From RGIG5612 sp045616165 (lineage in GTDB: Bacteria > Bacillota > Clostridia > Lachnospirales > Lachnospiraceae), in contig JAZLGF010000026.1 in NCBI GenBank assembly GCA_045616165.1, forward strand, positions 5,986-69,985: a stretch of DNA of 64,000 bases. The letters are read 5' to 3'. Shown here one piece after another: positions 13,750 to 23,224 of the stretch (position 1 is the stretch's first letter; every line of letters begins with the position of its first letter). Position numbers and translations under genes: made by a program. A model generated the notes under the pieces. That model ran no database searches, was not told the origin of the DNA, and was given only the letters and a program-made list of their open reading frames with translations.

Positions 13750-14958
13750 TTATTCTTTTTCAATAAATGCATCATGTACTGCTCTTGCAGCATCATCAGC
13801 ATCTTTTTCATCAACAATAACCGTGATTCTAATTTCACTTGTTGCAATCATCTTAATATTAATCTCAGCGTTATAGAGTGCTTCAAACATCTTGCTTGCT
13901 ACACCCGGATCATCAATCATTCCTGCACCAACAACAGAAACTTTTGCAACGTTTTCTTCATGTGTAATATGGTCTGCCCCAAATTTTTCTTTATTCTGCT
14001 CTAATATTGCAAGTGATTCTTCAAGATTTTTTCTATCAACTGTGAAAGTAATATCCTTTGTGCCATCACGACCAACACTTTGTAAAATCGTATCAACTGA
14101 AATCTTTTCTTTTGCAAGCGCATTAAATACCTTGAACGCAATACCAGGTTGATCTGGAACTCCGATGAGTGAAATACGTGATGGGTTTTTATCTACTGCT
14201 ATACCGTTAATTAATCTTCTTTCCACTTTTATATTCTCCTTAACTATTGTACCTTCTTCATTTGAAAGTGATGAGCGAACTACTAATTCTATTCCATACT
14301 TTTTAGCCATTCCAACGCTTCTGTTATGTAAAACCTGGGCGCCTAAGGTAGCTAAAGCCATCATTTCATCATAAGTAATTTCATCAATTTTTTGAGCATT
14401 AGGAGCGATTCTAGGGTCACATGTGTAAACGCCATCAACATCCGTATATATTTCGCATTTATCTGCATGTAACGCTGCCGCAAGCGCAACCGCCGTTGTA
14501 TCAGATCCGCCACGTCCTAATGTTGTAACATCATCATATTTATCAACCCCTTGGAATCCTGTGACCAAAACTATTTTTCTAGCTTCAAGTTCATTCATAA
14601 TTCTTGCAGCATCAATATTTTTTAGTCTTGCATTTCCGTGGTCTTTTGTTGTATGCATTGCTACCTGGAATGCATTAAGAGAAATCGCTGGAACTCCAAG
14701 TTCATGAATAGCCATTGCACAAAGTGAAACACTGATTTGTTCGCCTACACTGACAAGCATATCTTGTTCCCTTTTTGAAGGCTTTTTTGTTATACTGTCG
14801 GCAAGTGCAAGTAAATCATCTGTTGTGTCACCCATTGCAGAAAGAACTACCACAACTTGATTTCCTTTTTGGTATTCTTCCACGCATCTTCTTGCCACGT
14901 TATAAATTTTGTCTTTGTCGGCTACTGATGAACCTCCAAATTTTTTTACTATTAACAT
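13750..14958 (-). CDS. lysC: Aspartate kinase
   Basis: 402 residues, first step of the aspartate family. N-terminal VKKFGGSSVAD, then GRGGSDTTAVALAAAL and TDVDGVYTCDPR define the kinase domain. Two ACT domains fill the last ~140 residues (VPDQPGIAFKVFNALA and VGAGMIDDPGVASKMFEAL). The length and double ACT fit a feedback-controlled monofunctional enzyme. It lies with hom and a putative homoserine kinase, so its flux probably serves threonine. It overlaps the ApgM gene by seven bases. Confidence 0.95.
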   Translation of the reverse strand: MLIVKKFGGSSVADKDKIYNVARRCVEEYQKGNQVVVVLSAMGDTTDDLLALADSITKKPSKREQDMLVSVGEQISVSLCAMAIHELGVPAISLNAFQVAMHTTKDHGNARLKNIDAARIMNELEARKIVLVTGFQGVDKYDDVTTLGRGGSDTTAVALAAALHADKCEIYTDVDGVYTCDPRIAPNAQKIDEITYDEMMALATLGAQVLHNRSVGMAKKYGIELVVRSSLSNEEGTIVKENIKVERRLINGIAVDKNPSRISLIGVPDQPGIAFKVFNALAKEKISVDTILQSVGRDGTKDITFTVDRKNLEESLAILEQNKEKFGADHITHEENVAKVSVVGAGMIDDPGVASKMFEALYNAEINIKMIATSEIRITVIVDEKDADDAARAVHDAFIEKE

Positions 14959-16235
14959 TTTTTATCCTCTAGCAGCCTTTCCATAATTTTATAACCCGGC
15001 TTTATAACCAAATTACTTTTTGCTGCCTCTTTCTCTGAATATTTTAAGCCACTGTCCTTTTCGTTTGTACTGTCATAAATCAAAAATGGAACAGCGTTGC
15101 TTGTATGCGTCCTAAACGCAATTGGGGTTGGATGGTCCGGCATAACAAGCATTCGAAAATCTATCTTTTTAGACTTCAGTTCATCATATATTTTTTTAAT
15201 AACTCTATCATCTATATATTCTATCGCTTTTATTTTTCTTTCTATGCTACCTTGATGCCCCATCTCATCTGCTGCCTCAATATGCACATAAGCAAAATCG
15301 AAATTTTCTTTTGTTAAAAGGTCTATTGCTTTTTGCGCTTTACCTTCATAGTTCGTATCGAAAGTGCCATTTGCACCTTCAACATCAGGAACTTCCATTT
15401 GTGCTCCAGTTCCAATTCCTTTAAGAAGATCTACAGCGCTAACCATTGCTCCCTTCTTATTTGTCTTTTGAAAAAATGGTGTGAGATCTGGCTTTGTGCC
15501 TGCGCCCCAGAACCAAAAACAATTGGCTACATTCTTTCCTTCGCTTCGGCGTTTTTCATTTATCGGATGATGGTTTAAGACTTTATAACTTATTTTCATA
15601 ATGTCAGTAAAATCTTTTGCCATCTTTTTTATTTCTTCATCTTTGTATTCACCAGTTTCTTTTATTAACTCTTCTGGCAAAAGCTTGCCTATCGTTTTAT
15701 CTAAGTTATCGTGGGGGATAGAAAGGTCGAATACTTTTCCTTTTTCCCATATGCAGCAATGTCTATAACCCGTTCCCGGATAAAAACTTAGGTTTTGATA
15801 TAGGTTTTTTGCTTTTAGTTCATCTAGCACTGCATGTAACAAAACTTCTGATTCAGCTGTTGTAATTTCTCCTGATGAATGGTCAACTATTGTTCTTTTC
15901 CCAAAGTCTTCATCAGAAAATTCTTCTTCGCTTATTGTTACAACATTTACTCTGAAAGAAATGTCCCCTTCTTTCATAGGAACGCCGATTGATAATGCTT
16001 CTAACGGGCTTCTTCCTGAATAATAAACCTTTGGGTCATATCCTAATACTGCTAAGTTTGCTGTATCACTTCCAGGTTTCATCCCCTCTGGGATTGTATA
16101 GGCCATACCAACTTCTCCCTTTGATGCAAGTTCATCCATCATTGATGTCTTTGCTACCTCAAGGGGAGTTTTATTTTCTAATTCTTTTATTGGCTCATCG
16201 GCCATTCCATCGCCTAAAACTACAATATATTTCAT
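14952..16235 (-). CDS. ApgM-family phosphomutase, probable homoserine kinase replacement
   Basis: 427 residues of the archaeal-type cofactor-independent phosphoglycerate mutase family in the alkaline phosphatase superfamily. Metal-binding residues are visible in VLGDGMAD, PGSDTANLAVLGYDP and the C-terminal VMPDHPTPIAFRTHT. Such proteins placed between hom and lysC have been proposed as functional substitutes for ThrB homoserine kinase. No GHMP-type ThrB is seen in this operon, so I favour that role. A true phosphoglycerate mutase cannot be ruled out from sequence alone. It starts two bases after hom without a clear ribosome site. Confidence 0.8.
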   Translation of the reverse strand: MKYIVVLGDGMADEPIKELENKTPLEVAKTSMMDELASKGEVGMAYTIPEGMKPGSDTANLAVLGYDPKVYYSGRSPLEALSIGVPMKEGDISFRVNVVTISEEEFSDEDFGKRTIVDHSSGEITTAESEVLLHAVLDELKAKNLYQNLSFYPGTGYRHCCIWEKGKVFDLSIPHDNLDKTIGKLLPEELIKETGEYKDEEIKKMAKDFTDIMKISYKVLNHHPINEKRRSEGKNVANCFWFWGAGTKPDLTPFFQKTNKKGAMVSAVDLLKGIGTGAQMEVPDVEGANGTFDTNYEGKAQKAIDLLTKENFDFAYVHIEAADEMGHQGSIERKIKAIEYIDDRVIKKIYDELKSKKIDFRMLVMPDHPTPIAFRTHTSNAVPFLIYDSTNEKDSGLKYSEKEAAKSNLVIKPGYKIMERLLEDKKC

Positions 16236-16236
16236 A

Positions 16237-17439
16237 TTATTTTACTTTTATAATTGCTTTTACTTTTTTGCAATCAAGTCCTTTACTTTCAAGTTCAGAT
16301 AAACTCATTGGTTTTGTAATAAAAGCGCATTCGTTATCTAATGCATCAAGAGTGATTTCTTTTTCAATTTCAAAACTCTTTTTTACATCTTCATAATCTT
16401 TTTCAATTCTAACAAAGAATTTGCTTACTTCTTTTTTACTATCAGCTAATTTTGCGCACTCTTTATTCCAAACAACTGGTACATTTTTATGTAAGTGTTT
16501 AGCTTCATCTACGATGTCGGCAACAACGGCTGAGGCTGTAGGAAGTTTTCCTGCTCCTGCGCCAGTAAGCATTACATCGCCTAACAAATCTCCATTAAGT
16601 GAAATACCATTTATTACATCATCTACACCAAAAAGTGCTTGTTCTTTTCCTATCATGTAAGGTGCAACCGAAATAAAAATTTCATCATTAACTTTTTTAG
16701 ATGTTCCAAGAAGTTTTATTTTCATACCCATTGCTTTTGCGTAAGATACATCTTCAGCTGTGATATTTTTTATTCCTTCTACACTAAAGCTTTCAAAGTC
16801 TACATGTTTTCCATAAACGATGCTTGTTAGGATTGCTATTTTTCTAGCAGCATCCCATCCATCGACATCTGCACTTGGATCTGCTTCTGCGTAACCTAAC
16901 TCTTGCGCTTCTTTTAATGTTTCTTCGTATCCAACACCCTCGTTATACATCTTTGTTAAAATGTAGTTCGTTGTACCATTTAATATTCCTGTGATTTCAT
17001 TAAAATGATCCACTGTAAGACTTCTAAGAATTGCACGAATAATTGGAATTCCTCCGCCTACACTCGCTTCAAACATGAAATTAATATTTTTTTCTTTAGC
17101 AATTTCTAAAAGTTCTGGGCCATATGCCGCAACAAGAGCCTTGTTAGATGTGCAAACACTCTTTCCAGCTTCAAGCGCTGCTTTTGCAAACTCATATGCT
17201 GGATGAACTCCACCCATAACTTCAACAACGATATCAACTTCCGGGTCATTTACGATCATGTTATAATCATGAACTAGAATATTTTCAATTGGTGAGCCTG
17301 GGAATTCTCTTAAATCCAAAACATACTTAACCCCAATTTCACATCCGGCATTCTTTGTTACAATGTCTTTATTTTTTTCGAGTGCTTCTACAACTCCCGA
17401 TCCAACTGTACCGTATCCTAAAACTGCTACTTTAATCAT
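16237..17439 (-). CDS. hom: Homoserine dehydrogenase
   Basis: 400 residues. It reduces aspartate semialdehyde to homoserine. The NAD(P) fold begins VAVLGYGTVGSGV, followed by TSNKALVAAYG, EASVGGGIPIIR and ILNGTTNYILTKM, with SADVDGWDAARK in the catalytic region. The C-terminal tail of about 60 residues is short compared with forms that carry a full ACT domain. AAGGA lies seven bases before the ATG. It is 13 bases downstream of prfB. Confidence 0.95.
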   Translation of the reverse strand: MIKVAVLGYGTVGSGVVEALEKNKDIVTKNAGCEIGVKYVLDLREFPGSPIENILVHDYNMIVNDPEVDIVVEVMGGVHPAYEFAKAALEAGKSVCTSNKALVAAYGPELLEIAKEKNINFMFEASVGGGIPIIRAILRSLTVDHFNEITGILNGTTNYILTKMYNEGVGYEETLKEAQELGYAEADPSADVDGWDAARKIAILTSIVYGKHVDFESFSVEGIKNITAEDVSYAKAMGMKIKLLGTSKKVNDEIFISVAPYMIGKEQALFGVDDVINGISLNGDLLGDVMLTGAGAGKLPTASAVVADIVDEAKHLHKNVPVVWNKECAKLADSKKEVSKFFVRIEKDYEDVKKSFEIEKEITLDALDNECAFITKPMSLSELESKGLDCKKVKAIIKVK

Positions 17440-17452
17440 TTTTCTATCCTTC

Positions 17453-18559
17453 TTATTTATTATTTAACCATTGCAAATATGCATTAATAAATCCGTCTAA
17501 ATCGCCGTCTAATACTGCTGATGCATTTCCCATTTCATAGTTAGTACGATGGTCCTTAACCATTGTGTATGGTTGCATTACATATGAACGAATCTGGTTT
17601 CCCCAGCCTATCTCTGTAACTTCGCCTCTAATATCTGCTAAGTTCTTTGCCTGCTCTTCTTTTTTTAATAAATAAAGCTGGCTTTTAAGCATCTGCATTG
17701 CTCTGTCTTTGTTTTGGAACTGGCTTCTTTCATTTTGACATTGCACAACTATTCCTGTTGGAATATGTGTGATTCTAATTGCTGAACTAGTTTTATTAAT
17801 ATGCTGTCCACCCGCTCCTGAACTTCTGTATGTATCAATTCTGATTTCATCATCAGCAATTTCAATATCTAAGTCATCTTCAATTTCTGGCATAACATCG
17901 CAGCTTACAAAACTTGTCTGTCGTTTTCCTGCTGCGTTAAACGGACTAATTCTAACTAATCGATGTACACCTTTTTCGCTCTTTATATATCCATATGCAT
18001 TTTGTCCATTTATCTGAATTGTTACAGACTTTAGTCCTGCCTCTTCTCCATCAAGTGAATCTATAACTTCGTAAGAAAATCCATGACGTTCTGCCCATCT
18101 GCAATACATTCTATAAAGCATGCTGGCCCAATCACAACTTTCTGTTCCTCCTGCTCCCGCATGTAATGTAAGTATTGCATTATTACCGTCAAACTCTCCT
18201 GAAAGAAGTGTGGTAAGTCTATAATTTTCAAAAAGCTTTTTGAAATTAGCAAACTCTTCTTCTACTTCAACTGCTAGTTCTTCATCATCCGCTTCTTCTG
18301 TCATTTCTATAAGAGTTTTTACATCTTCAAAACTTGCTAAAACTTTATCAAATTTTTCGATAGAATCTTTAAGACCCTTAAGTTCTTTTAAAAGCTCCGC
18401 ACTTTTTTTATTGTCATCCCAAAAGTTTGGTGCCTGCATAAGTTTTTCGATTTCACTAATTTTTTCTTGTTTAGATTCGCGCGCTAAACCAACCTCCATT
18501 TCTTTTAATGGCTGGTCATATTGTCCTAATTCGTATTTCGTTTGCTCTAATAAAACCAT
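17453..18559 (-). CDS. prfB: Peptide chain release factor 2, no frameshift
   Basis: 368 residues, full length in one frame. GGQ lies in SSGAGGQHINKTSSAIR and the UGA-reading loop SPF in VRISPFNAAGKR. It recognises UGA and UAA stops. The usual programmed +1 frameshift site (CTT TGA C near codon 25) is absent: the corresponding codons read GGT TTA GCG. A GGAGG stretch (18493-18497) remains just upstream. A -10-like TATAAT (18592-18597) could start the whole prfB-to-ispD operon. GGAGG lies 13 bases before the ATG, which is rather far. Confidence 0.95.
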   Translation of the reverse strand: MVLLEQTKYELGQYDQPLKEMEVGLARESKQEKISEIEKLMQAPNFWDDNKKSAELLKELKGLKDSIEKFDKVLASFEDVKTLIEMTEEADDEELAVEVEEEFANFKKLFENYRLTTLLSGEFDGNNAILTLHAGAGGTESCDWASMLYRMYCRWAERHGFSYEVIDSLDGEEAGLKSVTIQINGQNAYGYIKSEKGVHRLVRISPFNAAGKRQTSFVSCDVMPEIEDDLDIEIADDEIRIDTYRSSGAGGQHINKTSSAIRITHIPTGIVVQCQNERSQFQNKDRAMQMLKSQLYLLKKEEQAKNLADIRGEVTEIGWGNQIRSYVMQPYTMVKDHRTNYEMGNASAVLDGDLDGFINAYLQWLNNK

Positions 18560-18642
18560 AAAAAATTACATTCCTCCACATTAACTGATAAATTATATAA
18601 TAAATCAATATAATAATAAAGAAGAAATTATTAATTTTAATT

Positions 18643-18681
18643 AAAAAAACAGCCCGACAAATTGCTCTTTGTCGAGCTGTT
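18643..18681 (-). terminator. Intrinsic terminator after secA
   Basis: AACAGCCCGACAAA (18648-18661) pairs with TTTGTCGAGCTGTT (18668-18681) with one mismatch. On the minus strand the hairpin is followed by a run of seven T. It separates the secA unit from the prfB operon. Confidence 0.88.
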
Positions 18682-18688
18682 TCTGAAA

Positions 18689-18760
18689 TGCTCGTGTCCC
18701 GTACGAACTTTTTTCAACCGCTAAAAACGCTCTGAAAAAAGTTGCACGGCTCCACTCGCA
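18689..18760. repeat. Palindromic intergenic repeat, copy P1
   Basis: AACTTTTTTCA and its exact complement TGAAAAAAGTT form the core stem, extended by CCGT/ACGG. The ends (TGCTCG then CCCGT; ACGGCTC then CTCGC) are shared with the repeat at 63674-63746, while the core differs. Confidence 0.55.
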
Positions 18761-18783
18761 TTCTATATTTTTCCAATGTTATT

Positions 18784-21348
18784 TTATGCTTTTCGACCAC
18801 AGCACTGTTTATATTTCTTTCCCGATCCGCATGGACATGGATCGTTTGGATAAACCTTGTCGCTTTCACGTTTCTTAGGTGCTTTAGCCAAACTTTCGTC
18901 TTTGTTTGTTGCAAGTGGTTTTGCTACCTGTTCACGTTTAACTTCTTGTTGAACCTGGATACGGAGCATTGTCTTTATTGTGTCTTCCTGGATTCCCGCT
19001 ACCATATCATCAAACATATCATAGCCTTGCATCTTATATTCAACAACTGGATCTCTTTGGCCATATGCTTGAAGACCAATACCTTGGCGGAGTTGATCCA
19101 TATCATCAATATGATCCATCCAGTGACGATCAATTACTCTAAGCAATACTACACGCTCAACTTCTCTTAAATGCTCTTCAATTGGAAATTCTTTTTCCTT
19201 TGTTTCATAAAGATTATGAGCAAACTGTATCATGTCATCTTTGAATTGTTCTTTTGAATAATGTGGCTCCATCTGCTCTGGTCTAAGTCGAACAGCGCAA
19301 TTGAAGATTGGAGTCCAGATTTCATTAAATTCTGACATATCCCATTCTTCAGGTTTACTGCCTTCTACGATTACGCCTTCAACAATTCGCCCAGCAACTT
19401 CTTGGGCCATTTGGAAAACAGATGCTTCCATAGACTCGCCGTTAAGAACCCTAAGTCTTTCAGCATATATAAGTTCTCTTTGCTCATTCATAACCTCATC
19501 ATATTCAAGGAGGTTCTTTCTGATACCAAAGTTATTATTTTCAATTTTTTCCTGAGCTCTTTCAATTGCATTTGAAAGCATCTTATGTTGAATTTGTTCA
19601 CCATCTTCAACTCCAAGTGCATTAAATACACCCATAAGTCTTTCACTACCAAATAATCTCATAAGATCATCTTCAAGTGAAATATAAAATCTTGATTCGC
19701 CCGGATCACCTTGACGTCCCGAACGACCACGTAACTGGTTATCTATACGACGTGCTTCATGACGTTCTGTACCGATAATTTTAAGTCCGCCTGCTGCCCT
19801 AGATTCATCATCAAGCTTAATATCAGTACCACGGCCAGCCATGTTAGTTGCTATTGTAACGGCGCCATGTTTTCCTGCTTCTGCAACTATTTGTGCTTCC
19901 TGCTCATGGAACTTAGCATTAAGTACGTTATGTCTTATACCTTTTTTCTTAAGCATGCCTGAAAGCAATTCTGAAATTTCAATAGTGATTGTACCTACAA
20001 GTACCGGCTGCCCTTTTTCATGAGCTTTAATTATTTCTTCAACAACTGCTCTATATTTTTCTTTCTTTGTTTTATAAACAGCATCTTCAAGGTCTTTACG
20101 AATTACTGGAACGTTTGTAGGAATTTCAACAACGTCCATTCCGTAAATATTTCTAAATTCATTTTCTTCTGTTTTAGCAGTACCCGTCATTCCGGCTTTT
20201 TTAGCATATTTATTAAAGAAGTTCTGGAACGTAATAGTAGCAAGTGTCTTAGACTCTCTTTTTACCTGTACATGTTCCTTTGCCTCTATTGCTTGATGAA
20301 GACCATCTGAGTAACGACGGCCCGGCATAATACGTCCTGTAAATTCATCAACGATTAATATCTCATCATCTTTAACAACATATTCTTGGTCTTTATGCAT
20401 AAGGTTATGTGCACGAAGAGCTAAGATAACGTTATGTTGAATTTCTAAGTTTTCAGGATCAGCAAGGTTTTCAATTTTGAAGAATTGTTCAACTTTCTTT
20501 ACACCTTGTTCCGTAAGATTGACAACCTTTTCTTTTTCACTTACGACAAAGTCTCCCGTTTCTTCCATCTTCTCGCCCATGATGATATCCATCTTAGCGA
20601 GTTCTTTAGCTTCACCACGCTGAAGTTGTTTTGCTAAAATATCACAAAGTTCGTAAAGCTTTGTTGACTTTGAACTTTGTCCAGAAATAATAAGCGGTGT
20701 TCTTGCTTCATCTATAAGAATTGAGTCGACCTCATCGACAATAGCAAAATTAAGTTCACGCTGTACTAAATCTTCTTCGCGAACTACCATGTTATCTCTT
20801 AAGTAATCAAATCCTAATTCATTATTTGTTATGTACGTAATGTCGCATGCGTATGCTTCCTGGCGTTCTTTATTTTCCATGCCATTAAGTACAACACCTA
20901 CGCTTAAGCCTAAGCTTCTATGAACTTGTCCCATCCACTCAGCATCACGGGCTGCAAGGTAATCATTGACTGTTACAACATGTACACCTTTTCCTGAAAG
21001 CGCATTTAAGTATGAAGGAAGTAAACATGTTTGTGTTTTTCCTTCACCTGTTTTCATTTCAGCAATACGACCTTGATGAAGAACAATACCGCCCATAAGC
21101 TGGACCGGATAATGCTCTGTTCCAAGTTGTCTTCTTGTTGCTTCTCTGACAAGGGCAAAGGCTTCAACTAAAAGATCATCTAAAGTTTCTCCGTTTTGAT
21201 ATCTTTGTTTAAACTCCTGTGTCTTAGCTTTCATCTGCTCATCAGAAAGCTTCATCATGTCGTCTCGTAAAGCTTCGATAGCTTTAACTTGCGGCATTAT
21301 TCTTTTAACTTCTTTATCACTATGATTGCCAAAAATATTTAGCGCCAT
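18784..21348 (-). CDS. secA: Protein translocase ATPase SecA
   Basis: 854 residues. It powers export through SecYEG. Walker A is MKTGEGKT at 98-105, Walker B region VDEVDSILIDEARTPLIISG, helicase motifs TATITFQNFFNKYAKKAGMTG and NMAGRGTD, and the C-terminal zinc-binding tail CPCGSGKKYKQCC that contacts SecB or ribosomes. It follows hpf by 15 bases and ends at a terminator. The ribosome site is modest (GAAAGG, 11 bases upstream). Confidence 0.98.
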   Translation of the reverse strand: MALNIFGNHSDKEVKRIMPQVKAIEALRDDMMKLSDEQMKAKTQEFKQRYQNGETLDDLLVEAFALVREATRRQLGTEHYPVQLMGGIVLHQGRIAEMKTGEGKTQTCLLPSYLNALSGKGVHVVTVNDYLAARDAEWMGQVHRSLGLSVGVVLNGMENKERQEAYACDITYITNNELGFDYLRDNMVVREEDLVQRELNFAIVDEVDSILIDEARTPLIISGQSSKSTKLYELCDILAKQLQRGEAKELAKMDIIMGEKMEETGDFVVSEKEKVVNLTEQGVKKVEQFFKIENLADPENLEIQHNVILALRAHNLMHKDQEYVVKDDEILIVDEFTGRIMPGRRYSDGLHQAIEAKEHVQVKRESKTLATITFQNFFNKYAKKAGMTGTAKTEENEFRNIYGMDVVEIPTNVPVIRKDLEDAVYKTKKEKYRAVVEEIIKAHEKGQPVLVGTITIEISELLSGMLKKKGIRHNVLNAKFHEQEAQIVAEAGKHGAVTIATNMAGRGTDIKLDDESRAAGGLKIIGTERHEARRIDNQLRGRSGRQGDPGESRFYISLEDDLMRLFGSERLMGVFNALGVEDGEQIQHKMLSNAIERAQEKIENNNFGIRKNLLEYDEVMNEQRELIYAERLRVLNGESMEASVFQMAQEVAGRIVEGVIVEGSKPEEWDMSEFNEIWTPIFNCAVRLRPEQMEPHYSKEQFKDDMIQFAHNLYETKEKEFPIEEHLREVERVVLLRVIDRHWMDHIDDMDQLRQGIGLQAYGQRDPVVEYKMQGYDMFDDMVAGIQEDTIKTMLRIQVQQEVKREQVAKPLATNKDESLAKAPKKRESDKVYPNDPCPCGSGKKYKQCCGRKA

Positions 21349-21363
21349 ATAAGTCTTACCTTT

Positions 21364-21891
21364 CTAGAATTCTGGTTCAATTAATCCGTAAGTATTATTT
21401 TTTCTTTTATAAACAACATTTATCTGCTCAGTTTGCGCATTTGTAAATACAAAGAAATTATGTCCTAAAAGGTCCATCTGCATACATGCTTCTTCTGGAT
21501 CCATTGGCTTAAAATCAAAACGTTTTGATTTTACAATTTTGATTTCATTTTCATCTTCATATGTTTCTTCAATATATTCTTTTGTAAATACTTTACGATC
21601 CTGATATCTATCTATAATTTTATTTTTATATTTTTTAAGTTGAGATTCAATTGCATCTTCAACTAAATCAATTGCGACATTAACATCTGAGCTAGCTTCT
21701 TCAGCACGAATTAGCCCGCCCTTTACCGGAATTGTAACTTCTATTTTTTCTCTACCTCTTTCTGTACTAAGAGTAATATGGGCTTCCGAATCTTGAGAAA
21801 AATATCTTTCTAACTTACTAATTTTCCCTTGAATAGTTGCCTTAAGACTTTCTGTTAAATCAAAATTTCTTGCTACTATTGTATATTTCAT
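21364..21891 (-). CDS. hpf: Ribosome hibernation promoting factor, long form
   Basis: 175 residues. The N-terminal S30AE domain (about 1-100) starts YTIVARNFDLTESLK. The C-terminal dimerisation domain (about 115-175) has KRFDFKPMDPEEACMQMDLL and a FVFTNAQTEQINVVYKR ending. Long HPF joins two 70S ribosomes into inactive 100S dimers in stationary phase. A strong AAGGGGTG site precedes the ATG. It often lies beside secA in Firmicutes, as here. Confidence 0.95.
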   Translation of the reverse strand: MKYTIVARNFDLTESLKATIQGKISKLERYFSQDSEAHITLSTERGREKIEVTIPVKGGLIRAEEASSDVNVAIDLVEDAIESQLKKYKNKIIDRYQDRKVFTKEYIEETYEDENEIKIVKSKRFDFKPMDPEEACMQMDLLGHNFFVFTNAQTEQINVVYKRKNNTYGLIEPEF

Positions 21892-21928
21892 AATATCACC
21901 CCTTTTTTAGAGTTATTTTATTTTCGTA

Positions 21929-23191
21929 TTAATATGCGTATCTTACCGCACCATAAATTGGCATAATATTAATTGAATCGTATTTACAATTCTCTCCTGG
22001 GAACGGTTCATGTATAATCTGGCCATCTCCAGCATATATTGCAACATGTGAACCGTAATAAATTATATCGCCTGGCATAATCTCTTCAAGTGGAACATCT
22101 ACGCCTCCACCATAATACATTTGGGCATCAGTAGTTCTTGGAATGTTATATCCAAATTCAGCAAATACTGCCATTGTGAAACCGCAGCAATCCGCTCCAT
22201 CTACAAGTGATGCTCCTCCATATGCATATGGAAGCCATCCAACAAACTGGCTTGCAAAATCAACAATAGCCTGGCCGCCTACGCCTCCGTCCCAATTTTC
22301 CATTGCTTCTTCATAGGCTCTTCTTCTTTCTTCTGCTAATACGGCTTCGAGTTCGGCTGCAATTCTATCATTAATTGCTTTCTCTTTAATCGCCTGAGCT
22401 AATAATTGTCCTTTTGCTATTCTTTCTGTTTGGTCTGCTGCAACAGCAGTTGAAAGTACATATTTTCTCGATATCTTAGCAGTAATGTCTTCTGTTAAAA
22501 TCCAGCCTTCTCCCATATTTGGTATGTTGAGCTTAGTAAATTCTTCTTCCTCACCCAATATCTGGAAACCGATATTTTCAGGCATGCAATACATGAACTC
22601 ACTATCCGTATTAGGTTCAGGATAAACATAAGCATTGTTTAGGTTAGCATATGCAAGTGTTTCATATGTGTCCTTGTCTAACTTTTCTGCTTCCTTGCCT
22701 GTAACGAATCCATCTTTCTTGATGTAACCCATTATGCCATTTGAAACTACCTGATACCAATCATCCTTTTGCTGGCTAAGCAATGTTGCAACAGCATTTT
22801 TCTTAATTACTCCTACCGGTACTCCATCAGCTTCATTTCTTTCTATTCTAGCGTAACCCGTTGGTTTGCTAAATATAATCGAGTCTACCTCTCCGGTAAA
22901 TACGATTGTTTTTCCTATTATTCTGCCTCTTTTGTCATAATACTCATTATACTTTTCAAGTCCTGACATAAGTGCTGTTGTTGAAAGGTAATCAATTGAA
23001 CTTCCGCCTGTTGCTCTAGAATATTTCTCTATAACTCCTGACATACCCGCCTTTGGAAGTGTCATATCCGTTGCCTCGACAACCGTTGTTTTTATTTCTG
23101 TAACCAAAAACATAGTGCCAAAACCTAAAGCGGTTATTAGCACTGCCAGAATAATTGATATTAACTTACTATTTCTTACTTGTCTGTCCAT
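21929..23191 (-). CDS. Exported SH3/NlpC-P60 peptidoglycan hydrolase
   Basis: 420 residues. Residues 10-33 form an N-terminal membrane or signal segment. Two SH3-like regions follow (around 125-165 and 175-235), then a helical stretch near 255-295 and a C-terminal NlpC/P60 domain. The catalytic Cys is in GADCCGF, where CC replaces the usual CS, and the His is in HVAIYAGDGQIIHE. Family members cut peptide stems of peptidoglycan. Its promoter is TTGACT-17-TATATT. A perfect palindrome separates that promoter from the ATG, which has no Shine-Dalgarno site. It may be co-transcribed with hpf and secA, since no terminator follows. Confidence 0.88.
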   Translation of the reverse strand: MDRQVRNSKLISIILAVLITALGFGTMFLVTEIKTTVVEATDMTLPKAGMSGVIEKYSRATGGSSIDYLSTTALMSGLEKYNEYYDKRGRIIGKTIVFTGEVDSIIFSKPTGYARIERNEADGVPVGVIKKNAVATLLSQQKDDWYQVVSNGIMGYIKKDGFVTGKEAEKLDKDTYETLAYANLNNAYVYPEPNTDSEFMYCMPENIGFQILGEEEEFTKLNIPNMGEGWILTEDITAKISRKYVLSTAVAADQTERIAKGQLLAQAIKEKAINDRIAAELEAVLAEERRRAYEEAMENWDGGVGGQAIVDFASQFVGWLPYAYGGASLVDGADCCGFTMAVFAEFGYNIPRTTDAQMYYGGGVDVPLEEIMPGDIIYYGSHVAIYAGDGQIIHEPFPGENCKYDSINIMPIYGAVRYAY

Positions 23192-23198
23192 AATTGTT

Positions 23199-23219
23199 AA
23201 GAAATTGTTACAATTTCTT
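23199..23219. promoter_or_regulatory. Perfect palindrome between promoter and start of NlpC/P60 gene
   Basis: AAGAAATTG-TTA-CAATTTCTT, nine-base arms around three bases. It covers about +1 to +20 of the predicted transcript. The position fits a repressor operator or a leader hairpin. Confidence 0.65.
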
Positions 23220-23224
23220 TACTA

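Noticed and set aside
18481..18559. Programmed +1 frameshift in prfB
   Set aside because: The gene is open in one frame from its ATG and has no in-frame TGA near codon 25.
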